From SIG644 sp045613985 (GTDB lineage: Bacteria; Bacillota; Clostridia; Oscillospirales; CAG-272), in NCBI GenBank assembly GCA_045613985.1, contig JAZLCA010000001.1, positions 1 through 64,000 on the forward strand: DNA of 64,000 nucleotides. The letters are read 5' to 3'. Of this stretch, positions 16,557 through 25,200 are shown piece by piece (positions within the stretch are counted from its first letter, which is position 1; each line of letters starts with the position of its first letter). The notes beneath the pieces are model-generated. The model was given only the letters and a program-made list of their open reading frames with translations, had not been told where the DNA came from and searched no databases. Position numbers and translations under genes: made by a program.

Positions 16557-17387
16557 ATGAAAAAAATATTAGCAAAATTAAAACATATGTGGAAGGATCC
16601 AATCAACACAATTGAGGAAGCGGATGCGCGCAAGAAAGAGATATTGCCTTGGTTGTATGGTTGCATTGGAGCTGCAGTTTTGTTCTGTGGATTGTCAAAT
16701 GTTGGGCCGCTCGGTTTCTTGATGATCTTTGGGTTGGTAGCTATTTTCGGAGTGATGGCGTTTGGATTTATGCTTTTTGTTACTGTCAAGGCTAAAGAGA
16801 AGTTTGGCGCTCTTACCTGTAACAACTGTAACACCATGGCAACAATCAAAACCCCTGAGGAATATGAGGCGCAGGTATCTTATGTCTATGACGTTGCATT
16901 TAAGGCAGAGTATGAGGGTATAAGCCACCCTCAAAGCAACAACGGTGTAATTTCCGAGGTTAGAGCCAAGGCACATGCTTCGGTCGCCATTTCGATAGAC
17001 CTTAAGTGTGCTAACTGCGGCACCGTAAAGCATCTTGAATACGTAATCACTCCTTTCAAGTGCTCTATTATAGAGAAGAAGGTTCTTGTAAGAGACGTTG
17101 AACTTGTAAAGATGCGACTGGAGAATGCTGTTAAGGAAGTTGTTAACGATTTTAACGACCTTGAAAAGCGCGTAAAAATTCCCTTTACCATTCACAGCAT
17201 TCACAATCCCAAGTATGAGGAGAGAACTAAGCCTCAAGTTGGAAACGACGGAGTTGCGTTCCCCCACTATAACGGTGTAAAGATCGATTATCACAGAACT
17301 CCCGAAGAAATGATTAGAGGATTCTTCCTTGAGAACGAACTTAATGGTAAGATCATCGATCCTAGCAAGCCCAAAAAGTCAAAGTAA
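16557..17387 (+). CDS. Two-helix membrane protein with split CXXC pairs, cargo gene
   Basis: A 276-residue protein of unknown family. Two adjacent membrane helices lie at about residues 31-50 and 54-78. A possible zinc site is split: CNNC at about 87-90 and CANC at about 148-151, separated by a Tyr/Ala-rich insert. The C-terminal third is charged and probably cytoplasmic. GGAAGGAAA precedes the ATG at 16557. It is separated from the previous gene by 114 bp that contain an inverted 17-bp repeat, so it may be a separately acquired cargo gene. The shared ribbon-plus-membrane theme suggests it joins the SPFH complex, but that is inference. Confidence 0.7.
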   Translation: MKKILAKLKHMWKDPINTIEEADARKKEILPWLYGCIGAAVLFCGLSNVGPLGFLMIFGLVAIFGVMAFGFMLFVTVKAKEKFGALTCNNCNTMATIKTPEEYEAQVSYVYDVAFKAEYEGISHPQSNNGVISEVRAKAHASVAISIDLKCANCGTVKHLEYVITPFKCSIIEKKVLVRDVELVKMRLENAVKEVVNDFNDLEKRVKIPFTIHSIHNPKYEERTKPQVGNDGVAFPHYNGVKIDYHRTPEEMIRGFFLENELNGKIIDPSKPKKSK

Positions 17388-17410
17388 TCAATTATACATA
17401 TCAATAGATA

Positions 17411-17476
17411 TTTTACTCAAAGCAAGAGAACATATATAAAACATTTTACTCAAAGCAAGAGAACATATATAAAACA
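17411..17476 (+). repeat. Two exact tandem 33-bp repeats
   Basis: Two identical 33-bp units (TTTTACTCAAAGCAAGAG...) back to back; each holds the 17-mer found inverted at 16490. They lie between two cargo genes, 38 bp before the next start codon. Confidence 0.85.
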
Positions 17477-17514
17477 TTTCACTTATATTGATTGAATCAA
17501 AAGAGGAATAAAAA

Positions 17515-17766
17515 ATGATATTTAAGCAAGTTAGATTAATTTTCGATGAGTATGGAAACTGTATATTTCATGGTGATAAATGTATAGTAACACCAAATGA
17601 ACCAGCCGCTTCTACTAAGCAGGTTTATGGCAAGGAAGGCTATAGCTTTATGAAGGAAGAAGAATACTTGACCGCTATTGCTGCAGAAGGTTGGGCATTG
17701 CACACTGCTAATTATTGTGTTCTTGGAAGGCAAGAAGCTCACTATTTCTTATTTGTGAAAGAATAA
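17515..17766 (+). CDS. Small DUF4177-like protein
   Basis: An 83-residue protein. The second half (EEEYLTAIAAEGWALHTANY, then HYFLFVKE) has the spacing of DUF4177-type small proteins, where a Gly-Trp-Glu/Ala loop joins a helix and a final strand. AAGAGGAATA precedes the ATG at 17515. It is the last gene of the element. No function can be given; the family match is tentative. Confidence 0.6.
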   Translation: MIFKQVRLIFDEYGNCIFHGDKCIVTPNEPAASTKQVYGKEGYSFMKEEEYLTAIAAEGWALHTANYCVLGRQEAHYFLFVKE

Positions 17767-18053
17767 TAATTGGCATGTAAACATATATTTTTTCTCAAGG
17801 CAAGGTAGCCATAAGAAGAATGCCGCTTTTGAAAACTGTTAGTAGTTGCGAGATGCGATGTTATTCCAATGTGCAAAAGTGAACAAGAACATTTGCTTAG
17901 TATTCAAAGCCGTGATCGTGGCTATTTACAAAAACAACGAGTAGTCAAGACTCCTCGTCTCCTCATCTGCGTAGCAAACTGTGTAACACCCCTTCAAAAA
18001 TTGCGTAACAACTAAAAAATAAAGCCTTGAAAACGTAATGTTTTCAAGGCTTT
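17767..18053. other. Gene-free right end of the element with TGCGTAACA motifs and a terminator
   Basis: No gene is seen. It contains TGCGTAGCA (17968), TGTGTAACA (17980) and TGCGTAACA (18002); the same 9-mer occurs twice near the left end (11684 and 11705). A perfect hairpin with arms AAAGCCTTGAAAAC and GTTTTCAAGGCTTT (18021-18053) abuts the tRNA-tail remnant, acting as a terminator on either strand. Confidence 0.6.
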
Positions 18054-18292
<239 letters not shown>

Positions 18293-18307
18293 ATATTTGG
18301 TTTTTGT

Positions 18308-18406
18308 AGCCGGCGGGAGTCTTGCGACTTCTGCGTCCCGAACGGCCGAGTCGCACTCGAAGAGAGTGCGCGAGGAGAAGCTCATACCAAGCTGAGCCAC
18401 ACCTCG
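18308..18406 (-). pseudogene. Degenerate tRNA-Pro-like pseudogene
   Basis: The first 26 bases match the tRNA-Pro 5' half (acceptor strand, D-arm with one inserted T). An unrelated 35-40 nt hairpin-rich stretch follows, then GTTCGGGACG-AGAAGTCGCAAG from the anticodon/T region. The 3' end reads GCCGGCTAC, which cannot pair with the CGAGGTG acceptor strand. It therefore cannot be a working tRNA. It lies 16 bp upstream of the intact gene on the same transcript. Confidence 0.75.
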
Positions 18407-18427
18407 AAATTGCGGATACGCTTTGAA

Positions 18428-18456
18428 ATTATAGCATGCAAGCCTTGCTTTGTCAA
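18428..18456 (-). promoter_or_regulatory. Consensus promoter of the tRNA-Pro locus
   Basis: Minus strand TTGACA (18456-18451), 17-bp spacer, TATAAT (18433-18428), a perfect match, as expected for a stable-RNA gene. Confidence 0.88.
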
Positions 18457-18507
18457 GACTTTTTCAAAAAAAGATTGTCGCGCAGGCGTTTTTTGTCCTT
18501 CGAGGTG

Positions 18508-18536
18508 TTGACAATTGAATAAAAAAGTAGTATTCT
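18508..18536 (+). promoter_or_regulatory. Promoter of the large membrane protein gene
   Basis: TTGACA at 18508-18513, 17-bp spacer, TATTCT at 18531-18536; divergent from the tRNA promoter. Confidence 0.75.
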
Positions 18537-18597
18537 ATACATATAATGGATGAGTCTACCAATCGGGAGACCATTCAATAAAAAAGGAGACATAGTT

Positions 18598-21081
18598 ATG
18601 TTTACATCTACGATAGCGATGATCGTCAGTGCTTCGTTGGCGGCGGTTGCTTTGCTGATTTTGTTGGTGTGCGTGCTTAAAAGCCTGTTCCGCCCGGTGC
18701 TCCGCAGCGGAATGCAGCTTTTGGTGGCAATTGTTTGTATCCCGGTTGCCATTTTGCTTGCCAAGATGGTGGGCGGTGTTCTTGTCGATACGTTGATCGG
18801 TCTTGTTGACGTGCCGATCGTGGACGCGGTGCTGGAGGAGCTTCCTTCTGCTTCTGCCGCAGCCACCGGATTGATCAAGATTCTGGTCGCACCCTTTTTG
18901 TTCGTCGTGTTTTATTTGATCCTGTGGGTTGTCATCGGCGCGATTGTCGGCGCGGTTATTCGCATGATGGAGCGCGGTAATTCGAGAGTCGCTTGTTATC
19001 GCAACTGCTGGATCGGCCTGGGCATTGGCGTGATGTGCGCCATGGTGCTTGTTGTCGTATTTTTCGTTCCCCTGTCCGGTCTGACGGGCGTGGCCAACGA
19101 TGCCATTGAGGCAGGAGTGCTTGAGTTGGAGGACGAGGACGGCGATCCCTTGATCGATCTGTCCCGCGAGGACTGTGAAAACCTGGACAAAATACTGAAC
19201 GCCCCCGCATTGAATATTTCCCGTTCGCTGGGCGGCGAGTCCCTGTTCCGTTCTTTGACTACGGTGAATTTCACCGGCGAGGAGCTGTCGCTGACGGGTG
19301 AGATTAACAATGTCTGCGAGCTTGTCATGGTGGCATCCCCTCTTCTGAACACGCCTTTGGCCGAATTGGAGGATGAGGACGTTCAAGCCATCGAGCAGCA
19401 GCTTCCCATCGTTTTTGAAAATTCTTCTCTTTTGCGGGTGCTGGGTGCTGAGGCACTGTCCGGCGTATCCCGCGCTTGGCTGAACGGAGATGAGTTTGTC
19501 ACCTTCGAAAAGCCCGAGATGGAGGGCATGGTAGCCATCGTAGTGGATTCGGTGCTGGAAATCTTTGAGGATACCACGCCCGAGACCATCGTGGAAGATA
19601 TTCGTTCCCTGGCTCCTGCATTTTCCGCGGCTATCGCCGTAACCAAGCTGCAGGCGGGTGCTGATATCGAGGATATCGTAGACGCTTTGGCCGAGGCGGC
19701 GGTTTCTCCTGAAATCAAGGGCCTTTTGGTTAGCGCCGGTGTCCGTATTCTGGCAGAGGAACTCAATCTTTATGAAAATAAGGAAGCCATCCACGACGCA
19801 TATGCTACCGCACTGGCTGAGCTTTCGCAGAAGGATCTGACCCGTCAGGATCTGGTGGACGAGATCACCACCCTGAACGACCGTTTCGTTATCGATATGA
19901 CCGCGCAGGACATTGAGGCTCTGGCTGATGCTATTCTTGATCTGCCGTTTGAAGAGAATCTGGACGTCGCTCCTTCGGCATCTTTGCCGGCGAACGGTGC
20001 CGCCGTTCTTCAGCCCTGCCTTGGCACGCAGATTCCCGTGATCGAATTTTTGGCAGAAAAGAATCCCTTGGCCGAGTGGCTGGCCAAATTGGTTACCAGC
20101 ACCTCGGAGCAGACCTCGACGCTTGGTTGGCTGGCCGAAAGCGAGGAGATTCCCTCTTCTCTGGTCACGAGTGAAGATCTGATGGCTGTTGCGGACAAGG
20201 ACGCGCTGGCGGATCTGGGCAAGGAAGAAATGACCGAGCTGATCATTGTGGCGGCTCAGATGCTGGTTTCCGAGGAAAAACCCTCCATCACCGACGTTTT
20301 GACTACGGTTGGCGAATCGCTTTCGGGCGTAGCCGCCTCCGACAAGGGCCAGGATCTGGTGACTACCCTGATCACCGGCGTGATGCAGAGCGATAAGGTA
20401 TGCGATACCCTGGGCATCACCCCCGGCCAGGCAACCGGTCTTGCCAATTCGCTCAAGGAAAGCGGAAGCCTGGATAATTTGAGCCAGACGGCAGCTGACG
20501 TTACCAAGTTGATGAATATCATCGATCAGCTGCAAAAGGGTGGCGCTTCGGCGGCAGATAAGCTGTCGGCTGAGGAGCTGCACTCCCTTATTTCCACGAT
20601 GAACGATTCGACCGCCGAGCTGCTCCGCACGATGTGTGCTCCCGAAATGCTGTCCAAGATGGGCGTTCCTTCTCAATACACCTACGCTGTCTCTCACTTG
20701 ACGCGTGATCTTTTGGAAGGCTTGATCAAGGCTCGCAAGAATTGGAGCGAGGAGGCTTATCAGAAAGAAGCCGATGCGCTGTACCAGATTCTCAAGTTGG
20801 CCATCGGTGCCAAGAACAGCAAGGGCAATACCTTTGAGGAGAGAGTTGGCATGACGGCAGAGGAGCTGATCGAGACCGTTCAGGCATCCGAACTGATGCT
20901 GGACGTTCTGCCTGACTCCATCAATGAGCTGTACGATGAGATGCCCGATGCACTCGGTCTGTCCAAGAAGATTTCCGAAAAGGATCGCAATCATCTCAAG
21001 AACAAGATCGAGGAGTATAAGGACTCGGCCAACCCCCGCGGTGATGCGCTGCTCGACGCGCTGGGCCGCATGCTTGGTTGA
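18598..21081 (+). CDS. Large membrane-anchored protein with CvpA-like N-terminus
   Basis: An 827-residue protein I do not recognise as a whole. Residues 1-160 hold four predicted membrane helices (about 4-26, 38-57, 98-122, 141-162) with a layout like CvpA-type proteins. The remaining 660 residues are acidic, Ala/Leu/Glu-rich, mostly helical and poor in Cys, with many repeated motifs of the LAD-I-L type, suggesting a long helical extracytoplasmic region. AAAGGAGAC precedes the ATG at 18598; the upstream in-frame ATG at 18550 lacks a site. It is a single-gene unit between its own promoter and the terminator at 21113. A structural envelope role is plausible but unproven. Confidence 0.75.
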   Translation: MFTSTIAMIVSASLAAVALLILLVCVLKSLFRPVLRSGMQLLVAIVCIPVAILLAKMVGGVLVDTLIGLVDVPIVDAVLEELPSASAAATGLIKILVAPFLFVVFYLILWVVIGAIVGAVIRMMERGNSRVACYRNCWIGLGIGVMCAMVLVVVFFVPLSGLTGVANDAIEAGVLELEDEDGDPLIDLSREDCENLDKILNAPALNISRSLGGESLFRSLTTVNFTGEELSLTGEINNVCELVMVASPLLNTPLAELEDEDVQAIEQQLPIVFENSSLLRVLGAEALSGVSRAWLNGDEFVTFEKPEMEGMVAIVVDSVLEIFEDTTPETIVEDIRSLAPAFSAAIAVTKLQAGADIEDIVDALAEAAVSPEIKGLLVSAGVRILAEELNLYENKEAIHDAYATALAELSQKDLTRQDLVDEITTLNDRFVIDMTAQDIEALADAILDLPFEENLDVAPSASLPANGAAVLQPCLGTQIPVIEFLAEKNPLAEWLAKLVTSTSEQTSTLGWLAESEEIPSSLVTSEDLMAVADKDALADLGKEEMTELIIVAAQMLVSEEKPSITDVLTTVGESLSGVAASDKGQDLVTTLITGVMQSDKVCDTLGITPGQATGLANSLKESGSLDNLSQTAADVTKLMNIIDQLQKGGASAADKLSAEELHSLISTMNDSTAELLRTMCAPEMLSKMGVPSQYTYAVSHLTRDLLEGLIKARKNWSEEAYQKEADALYQILKLAIGAKNSKGNTFEERVGMTAEELIETVQASELMLDVLPDSINELYDEMPDALGLSKKISEKDRNHLKNKIEEYKDSANPRGDALLDALGRMLG

Positions 21082-21112
21082 TCAAAGCATCATTCTATAT
21101 TATATATAAGAC

Positions 21113-21162
21113 AAAACAGAGAAGAGAGGGCGGAGCTACGGCTCCCCCTCTCTTCTCTGTTT
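21113..21162 (+). terminator. Terminator after the large membrane protein gene
   Basis: Long hairpin with arms AAACAGAGAAGAGAGGG and CCCTCTCTTCTCTGTTT and a further GGAGC/GCTCC pairing in the loop. Confidence 0.85.
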
Positions 21163-21277
21163 GGTGTGTTGGGATATGGAGAATATCCTTGTAAGGCGCA
21201 TAATATATATAATGATGTATTGCGCTGCTCTTGCGGGACGTTGGGCAGGTTTTCTATAAAAATATTTGTAAAAAATC

Positions 21278-21306
21278 TTGCATTTATCTTCACGGTATGG
21301 TATAAT
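21278..21306 (+). promoter_or_regulatory. Promoter of the LytTR regulator gene
   Basis: TTGCAT at 21278-21283, 17-bp spacer, TATAAT at 21301-21306. ATG follows 39 bp later with AGAGGAAA. Confidence 0.75.
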
Positions 21307-21345
21307 GTCCCCAAGCACCATAAAATCGTGCTTTGAGAGGAAATT

Positions 21346-22149
21346 ATGTTCAGGATAGCGATTTGCGATGATATGCAGTCACATGCAGCGGAGTTGGCCA
21401 AAATGCTCACCTCCCTCGCCATGGAAATTCCCATGGAGTGCGAGGTGGAGGTTTTTCGCAGCTTCAAAGCGTTGCAAAAGGCAATGAGTGAGAATGGCTT
21501 CCGACTCTTGTTTCTCGAAACGCGACTTGGTGGTATCAGTGGGATCGATTTTGCACGGCGCCTGCGGATGATCGACGAGGAGATCGACATCGTCTTCTGC
21601 TCGTCCGAGTCCGATAGCGCACTCGCAGCGTACACGGTCTTTCCCGTCGGGTACATTACCAAGCCGGTGGACAGGAAGAAGCTTCGGGAGGTGTTCCGCC
21701 ATGTGACGGACAGGTATCGTCAAAAGCCCTCAATTGTGCTAAGAGGCATTGACGGTGGCGAGCGGATGATCTGCGTGGACGACATACTTTATATTGAAGT
21801 ATTCGGCGCGGAGCTGGAGGTTCATGCCAAACGAGGCGTGGTACACTGCTCCGGAACGTTGGTCGAAGCCGGCAGCCTGCTATCATCAAAGGATTTCTAT
21901 CGGTGCCATCGCAGTTACATTGTGAACCTGCGCTACACCACCGGTGTGGAGCGGTATCAGTTCAGAATGATCAACGGTGATACCGTTGCCGTGGCAAAAA
22001 ATCGATATGCCGAGGTCAAAGCGGCATTCGAGGAGTATGTTGGCGCGCGACGGGGGGTCATGGCAGGCGATGAGCAGGGTTTTTGCCCCTTGGCGACGAA
22101 AAAGGTCGACGAGCAGGCGGGTCGCGAACAAATTTTCGTGGACGGATAA
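21346..22149 (+). CDS. Orphan LytTR-family response regulator with Glu at the phosphoacceptor site
   Basis: A 267-residue regulator. Residues 1-125 are a receiver-like domain: acidic pair Asp8-Asp9 (ICDDM) and the conserved Lys in YITKPV are present, but the site that should be Asp reads LLFLETRLGG, with Glu58. Residues about 130-230 are a LytTR DNA-binding domain (DDILYIEVFGAELEVH, FYRCHRSYIVNL, AVAKNRY). The last 35 residues are an unusual extension. No histidine kinase is adjacent. A Glu at this position often mimics phosphorylation, so it may be constitutively active. The next gene, a huge lipoprotein, has paired repeats upstream of a -10 with no good -35, and is the likely target. Confidence 0.87.
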   Translation: MFRIAICDDMQSHAAELAKMLTSLAMEIPMECEVEVFRSFKALQKAMSENGFRLLFLETRLGGISGIDFARRLRMIDEEIDIVFCSSESDSALAAYTVFPVGYITKPVDRKKLREVFRHVTDRYRQKPSIVLRGIDGGERMICVDDILYIEVFGAELEVHAKRGVVHCSGTLVEAGSLLSSKDFYRCHRSYIVNLRYTTGVERYQFRMINGDTVAVAKNRYAEVKAAFEEYVGARRGVMAGDEQGFCPLATKKVDEQAGREQIFVDG

Positions 22150-22193
22150 ACGTAGTTTTGCCCACAAAAGGGTGAATTATGCCCAAAATATAT

Positions 22194-22260
22194 CCCATTC
22201 ATCGGATATATGTCCCGTTCATCAAAAAACGATGAAAAATTTTACGTTATGGTGTACAAT
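22194..22260 (+). promoter_or_regulatory. Activator-type promoter with paired direct repeats
   Basis: CCCATTCATC (22194-22203) and CCCGTTCATC (22214-22223) are direct repeats with a 20-bp period, about two helical turns, as in LytTR operators. TACAAT at 22255-22260 serves as -10; no recognisable -35 lies 17 bp upstream. The half-sites come close to, but do not fully meet, the LytTR consensus. Confidence 0.5.
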
Positions 22261-22293
22261 GTTAGCACAAATCTTATTTTATGGAGGCAAATT

Positions 22294-25200
22294 ATGCTTA
22301 CAAACAACAAAAAGAGCTTTTTTGTTAAGGGTATTGCTCTGCTTATGGCGATGCTCATGGTTCTTTCTGTTTGCCTGACCGGTTGCGGCAAGGCTGCAGA
22401 GGAAGCTGCAAAGAATGCTCAGGACACCGCTGATAAGGCTGTGACTGATGCCGCTGCTGCTCAGTCCGCTGCTGATGCAGTGAAGAAGGAACTCGAGAAG
22501 TACTTCACCTCTGAACAGACTAAGGCAGAGGCTGGCAAGCTGATCGAGGAGGCACTGAAGCCCTACGCTACCACCGAGGCTCTGGCTGCTTTCGTTAAGT
22601 CTGAGGACTTCGAGGCACTGAAGTCTCAGCTGAACGACTTCGTAAAGCTTGATGCTGTCAACGCCGCTATCGCAAAGGCTGTTGAGGGCAAGGTCACCGC
22701 TGCTGAGCTGGAAGCTATCCAGAAGAAGCTGGCTGCTGACATCAAGAAGAATGAGACTGCTATCTCTGATGCAGTTAATTCTCTGAAGTCCTACGCTACC
22801 GACGCTGAGGTTGACGCTATTAAGAAGGCCCTGGAAGACAAGATTTCCAAGGGTGACAAGGCTATTAACGACGCTCTGGCTGACTACGTTAAGACTGCAG
22901 ATCTGACTGCTGTTCAGAACGCTCTGAACGACAAGATCGCTGCTACCGACAAGGCTGTTGCTGCTGCTGTTGAGTCCCTGAAGGGCTACGTTAAGGCTGA
23001 TGAGTATGCTCTGCTGGTTTCCTCCGTTCAGGAGATGACCTTCAAGATGCAGACTCTTGACAAGGAGCACTACGGTATGGTTATGCAGACCCTGGCTCCT
23101 TACGTTGAGAACCAGGAGGCTCTGGCTTCTTCCGTTCAGTATCTGATGGACGAGATCGCTATGATCGATAAGAAGCACAATGACCACGTTGTTGAGCTGC
23201 TTGCTGGTTACACCACCACCGAGAACTTCGATCTGCTGGCTTCCGCAGTTCAGGCTCTGGAGGCTGACCTGTTCGAGCTGCACATGAACGTTAAGGCAGA
23301 GATCGCAACTCTGACTCAGAATCAGGAGCTGCTGACTGCTGGCGTTGCTCGTCTGGACGCTGCTCTGGAAGAGCTGCACATGAACGTTAAGGCAGAGATC
23401 GCTGATCACGACGTTAAGCTGGATAATCTGTTCGCAATGCTCGAGCAGCACAAGATCGACACTCGCGATATGGGCAAGGAGATCCAGGCCGCTCTGGTGA
23501 ACTACGCTACCAAGGTTGAGGTTGAGGCTCTTGAGGGTCGTCTGGACAGACTGGAAGACGTTGTCAGAGGCATTCTGAACGCATTCTACACTCCCGAAGA
23601 GGTTAAGACCTTCGCTGAGGAAGGTTTCGATATCCTGGACGTTGATCCTGCTATCATCGCAGTTCAGTTCCAGAACAAGATGAACACCGTTGACGGCTCC
23701 ATGTCCCTGGCTGACTGGAACGCAACCACCACTAAGATCCTGGTTGAGACCATCGACAACATCCAGAAGCTGCTCGAAAGACTGTACGAGGATGCTGACG
23801 GTCTGGTTCACAACGACGATCACGTTGATGCTTACCTGTACGCTCGCAAGATGGCTATCAACGAGTATCTTGCTCCTCTGTACACCGAGGCATTCAATCC
23901 TACTACCGGCGACCTGAACGACAGCTACGTTGTTCGCAAGGGTCTGGAGTACGCAGTTCTGCGCGCTGCTAATGCTGCTGAGCTGCTGAAGATGAGCACC
24001 GCTATCGCTAACGCTCTGGACGTTAACACCTTCGCTGACGACCTGAAGGAACTGTACGAGACCTACCTGTACACCATCGGCTGCGCTGATGCTGACCACC
24101 ACAAGAACACTCAGGTCGTTACCATCGAGCACAAGGGCGAGATCAACACCTTCGCTGACAAGTTCGACGAACTGCTGATTTCCTACCTGTTCGACTATAA
24201 CACCGTTACCGAGAAGACCTTCAACGCTTTCGAAGATACCAAGTATTTTGCTGCTACCGGCAATGCAAATTACAACTTCGGTAAGCAGCCCACTATGGCT
24301 GTTTACTCCTTCGCTGGCAAGCTGTACACCTACACTGACAACGGCGCATCCTTCAAGATTGGTAAGGACGTCTACACCAGAGTTGGCTACACCATCATCT
24401 TCGACGGTGAGGGCATGCTGTGGAAGAAGGCAGACGCTTACGGTCTGTACTACCTGCCTACCGACATGAACGACTTCCAGTATGACGGCGCTGCTATCAA
24501 GACCGTTAAGGTTGATGGCCACCACGGTAGCCTGAATGATATTTGGGTTGCTGACAAGTCCGGCAATGCTGGTATCTACGAGGCTCTGATTCAGCAGTCT
24601 TACGACGCTCAGGATCTGATCGACCTCGCTAACGAGAAGTTCAAGCTGTTCCTGAACGACGTTGTTAAGGCATACGGCGTTTCCAAGGCAGTTGCTGACT
24701 TCAACAAGTACAACGTTACCATGGATAGCTACGCTGCTAGCAACTTCGAAGTTAAGGAACTGGCTGCTACCAAGGACGTTGCTCTGAACACCTACGCTGA
24801 CATTTCCAAGATCTCTGACATGCAGTTCCTGTATGCTCTGGCTGTTGGTATGTGCACTCCCGTTGCAGAGAGAACTGTTGATTACACCATCTACCTGACT
24901 GGCGCTGCAAGCGTTCAGACCTACGTTGAGGCTGCTCTGGCTCGCAACACTTGTGTTGATGCAGATCACAAGGCTCTCAACCACACCGATGTTGTTAAGG
25001 GTGCTATCTATCACTACGATCTGTACCAGAAGATGATCGATAAGGCTTGGTTCCTGACCTTCGAGCTGTATCGCACCTACGCTTACGAAATGACTCTGGA
25101 TATCCTGGCAGACTACATCTCTGTTCTGGATTACGCTATCGTTAACCCCACGGTTGATCCTAAGGCTACCGCTCTGGATGGCATTGATACCTTCCTCGCT

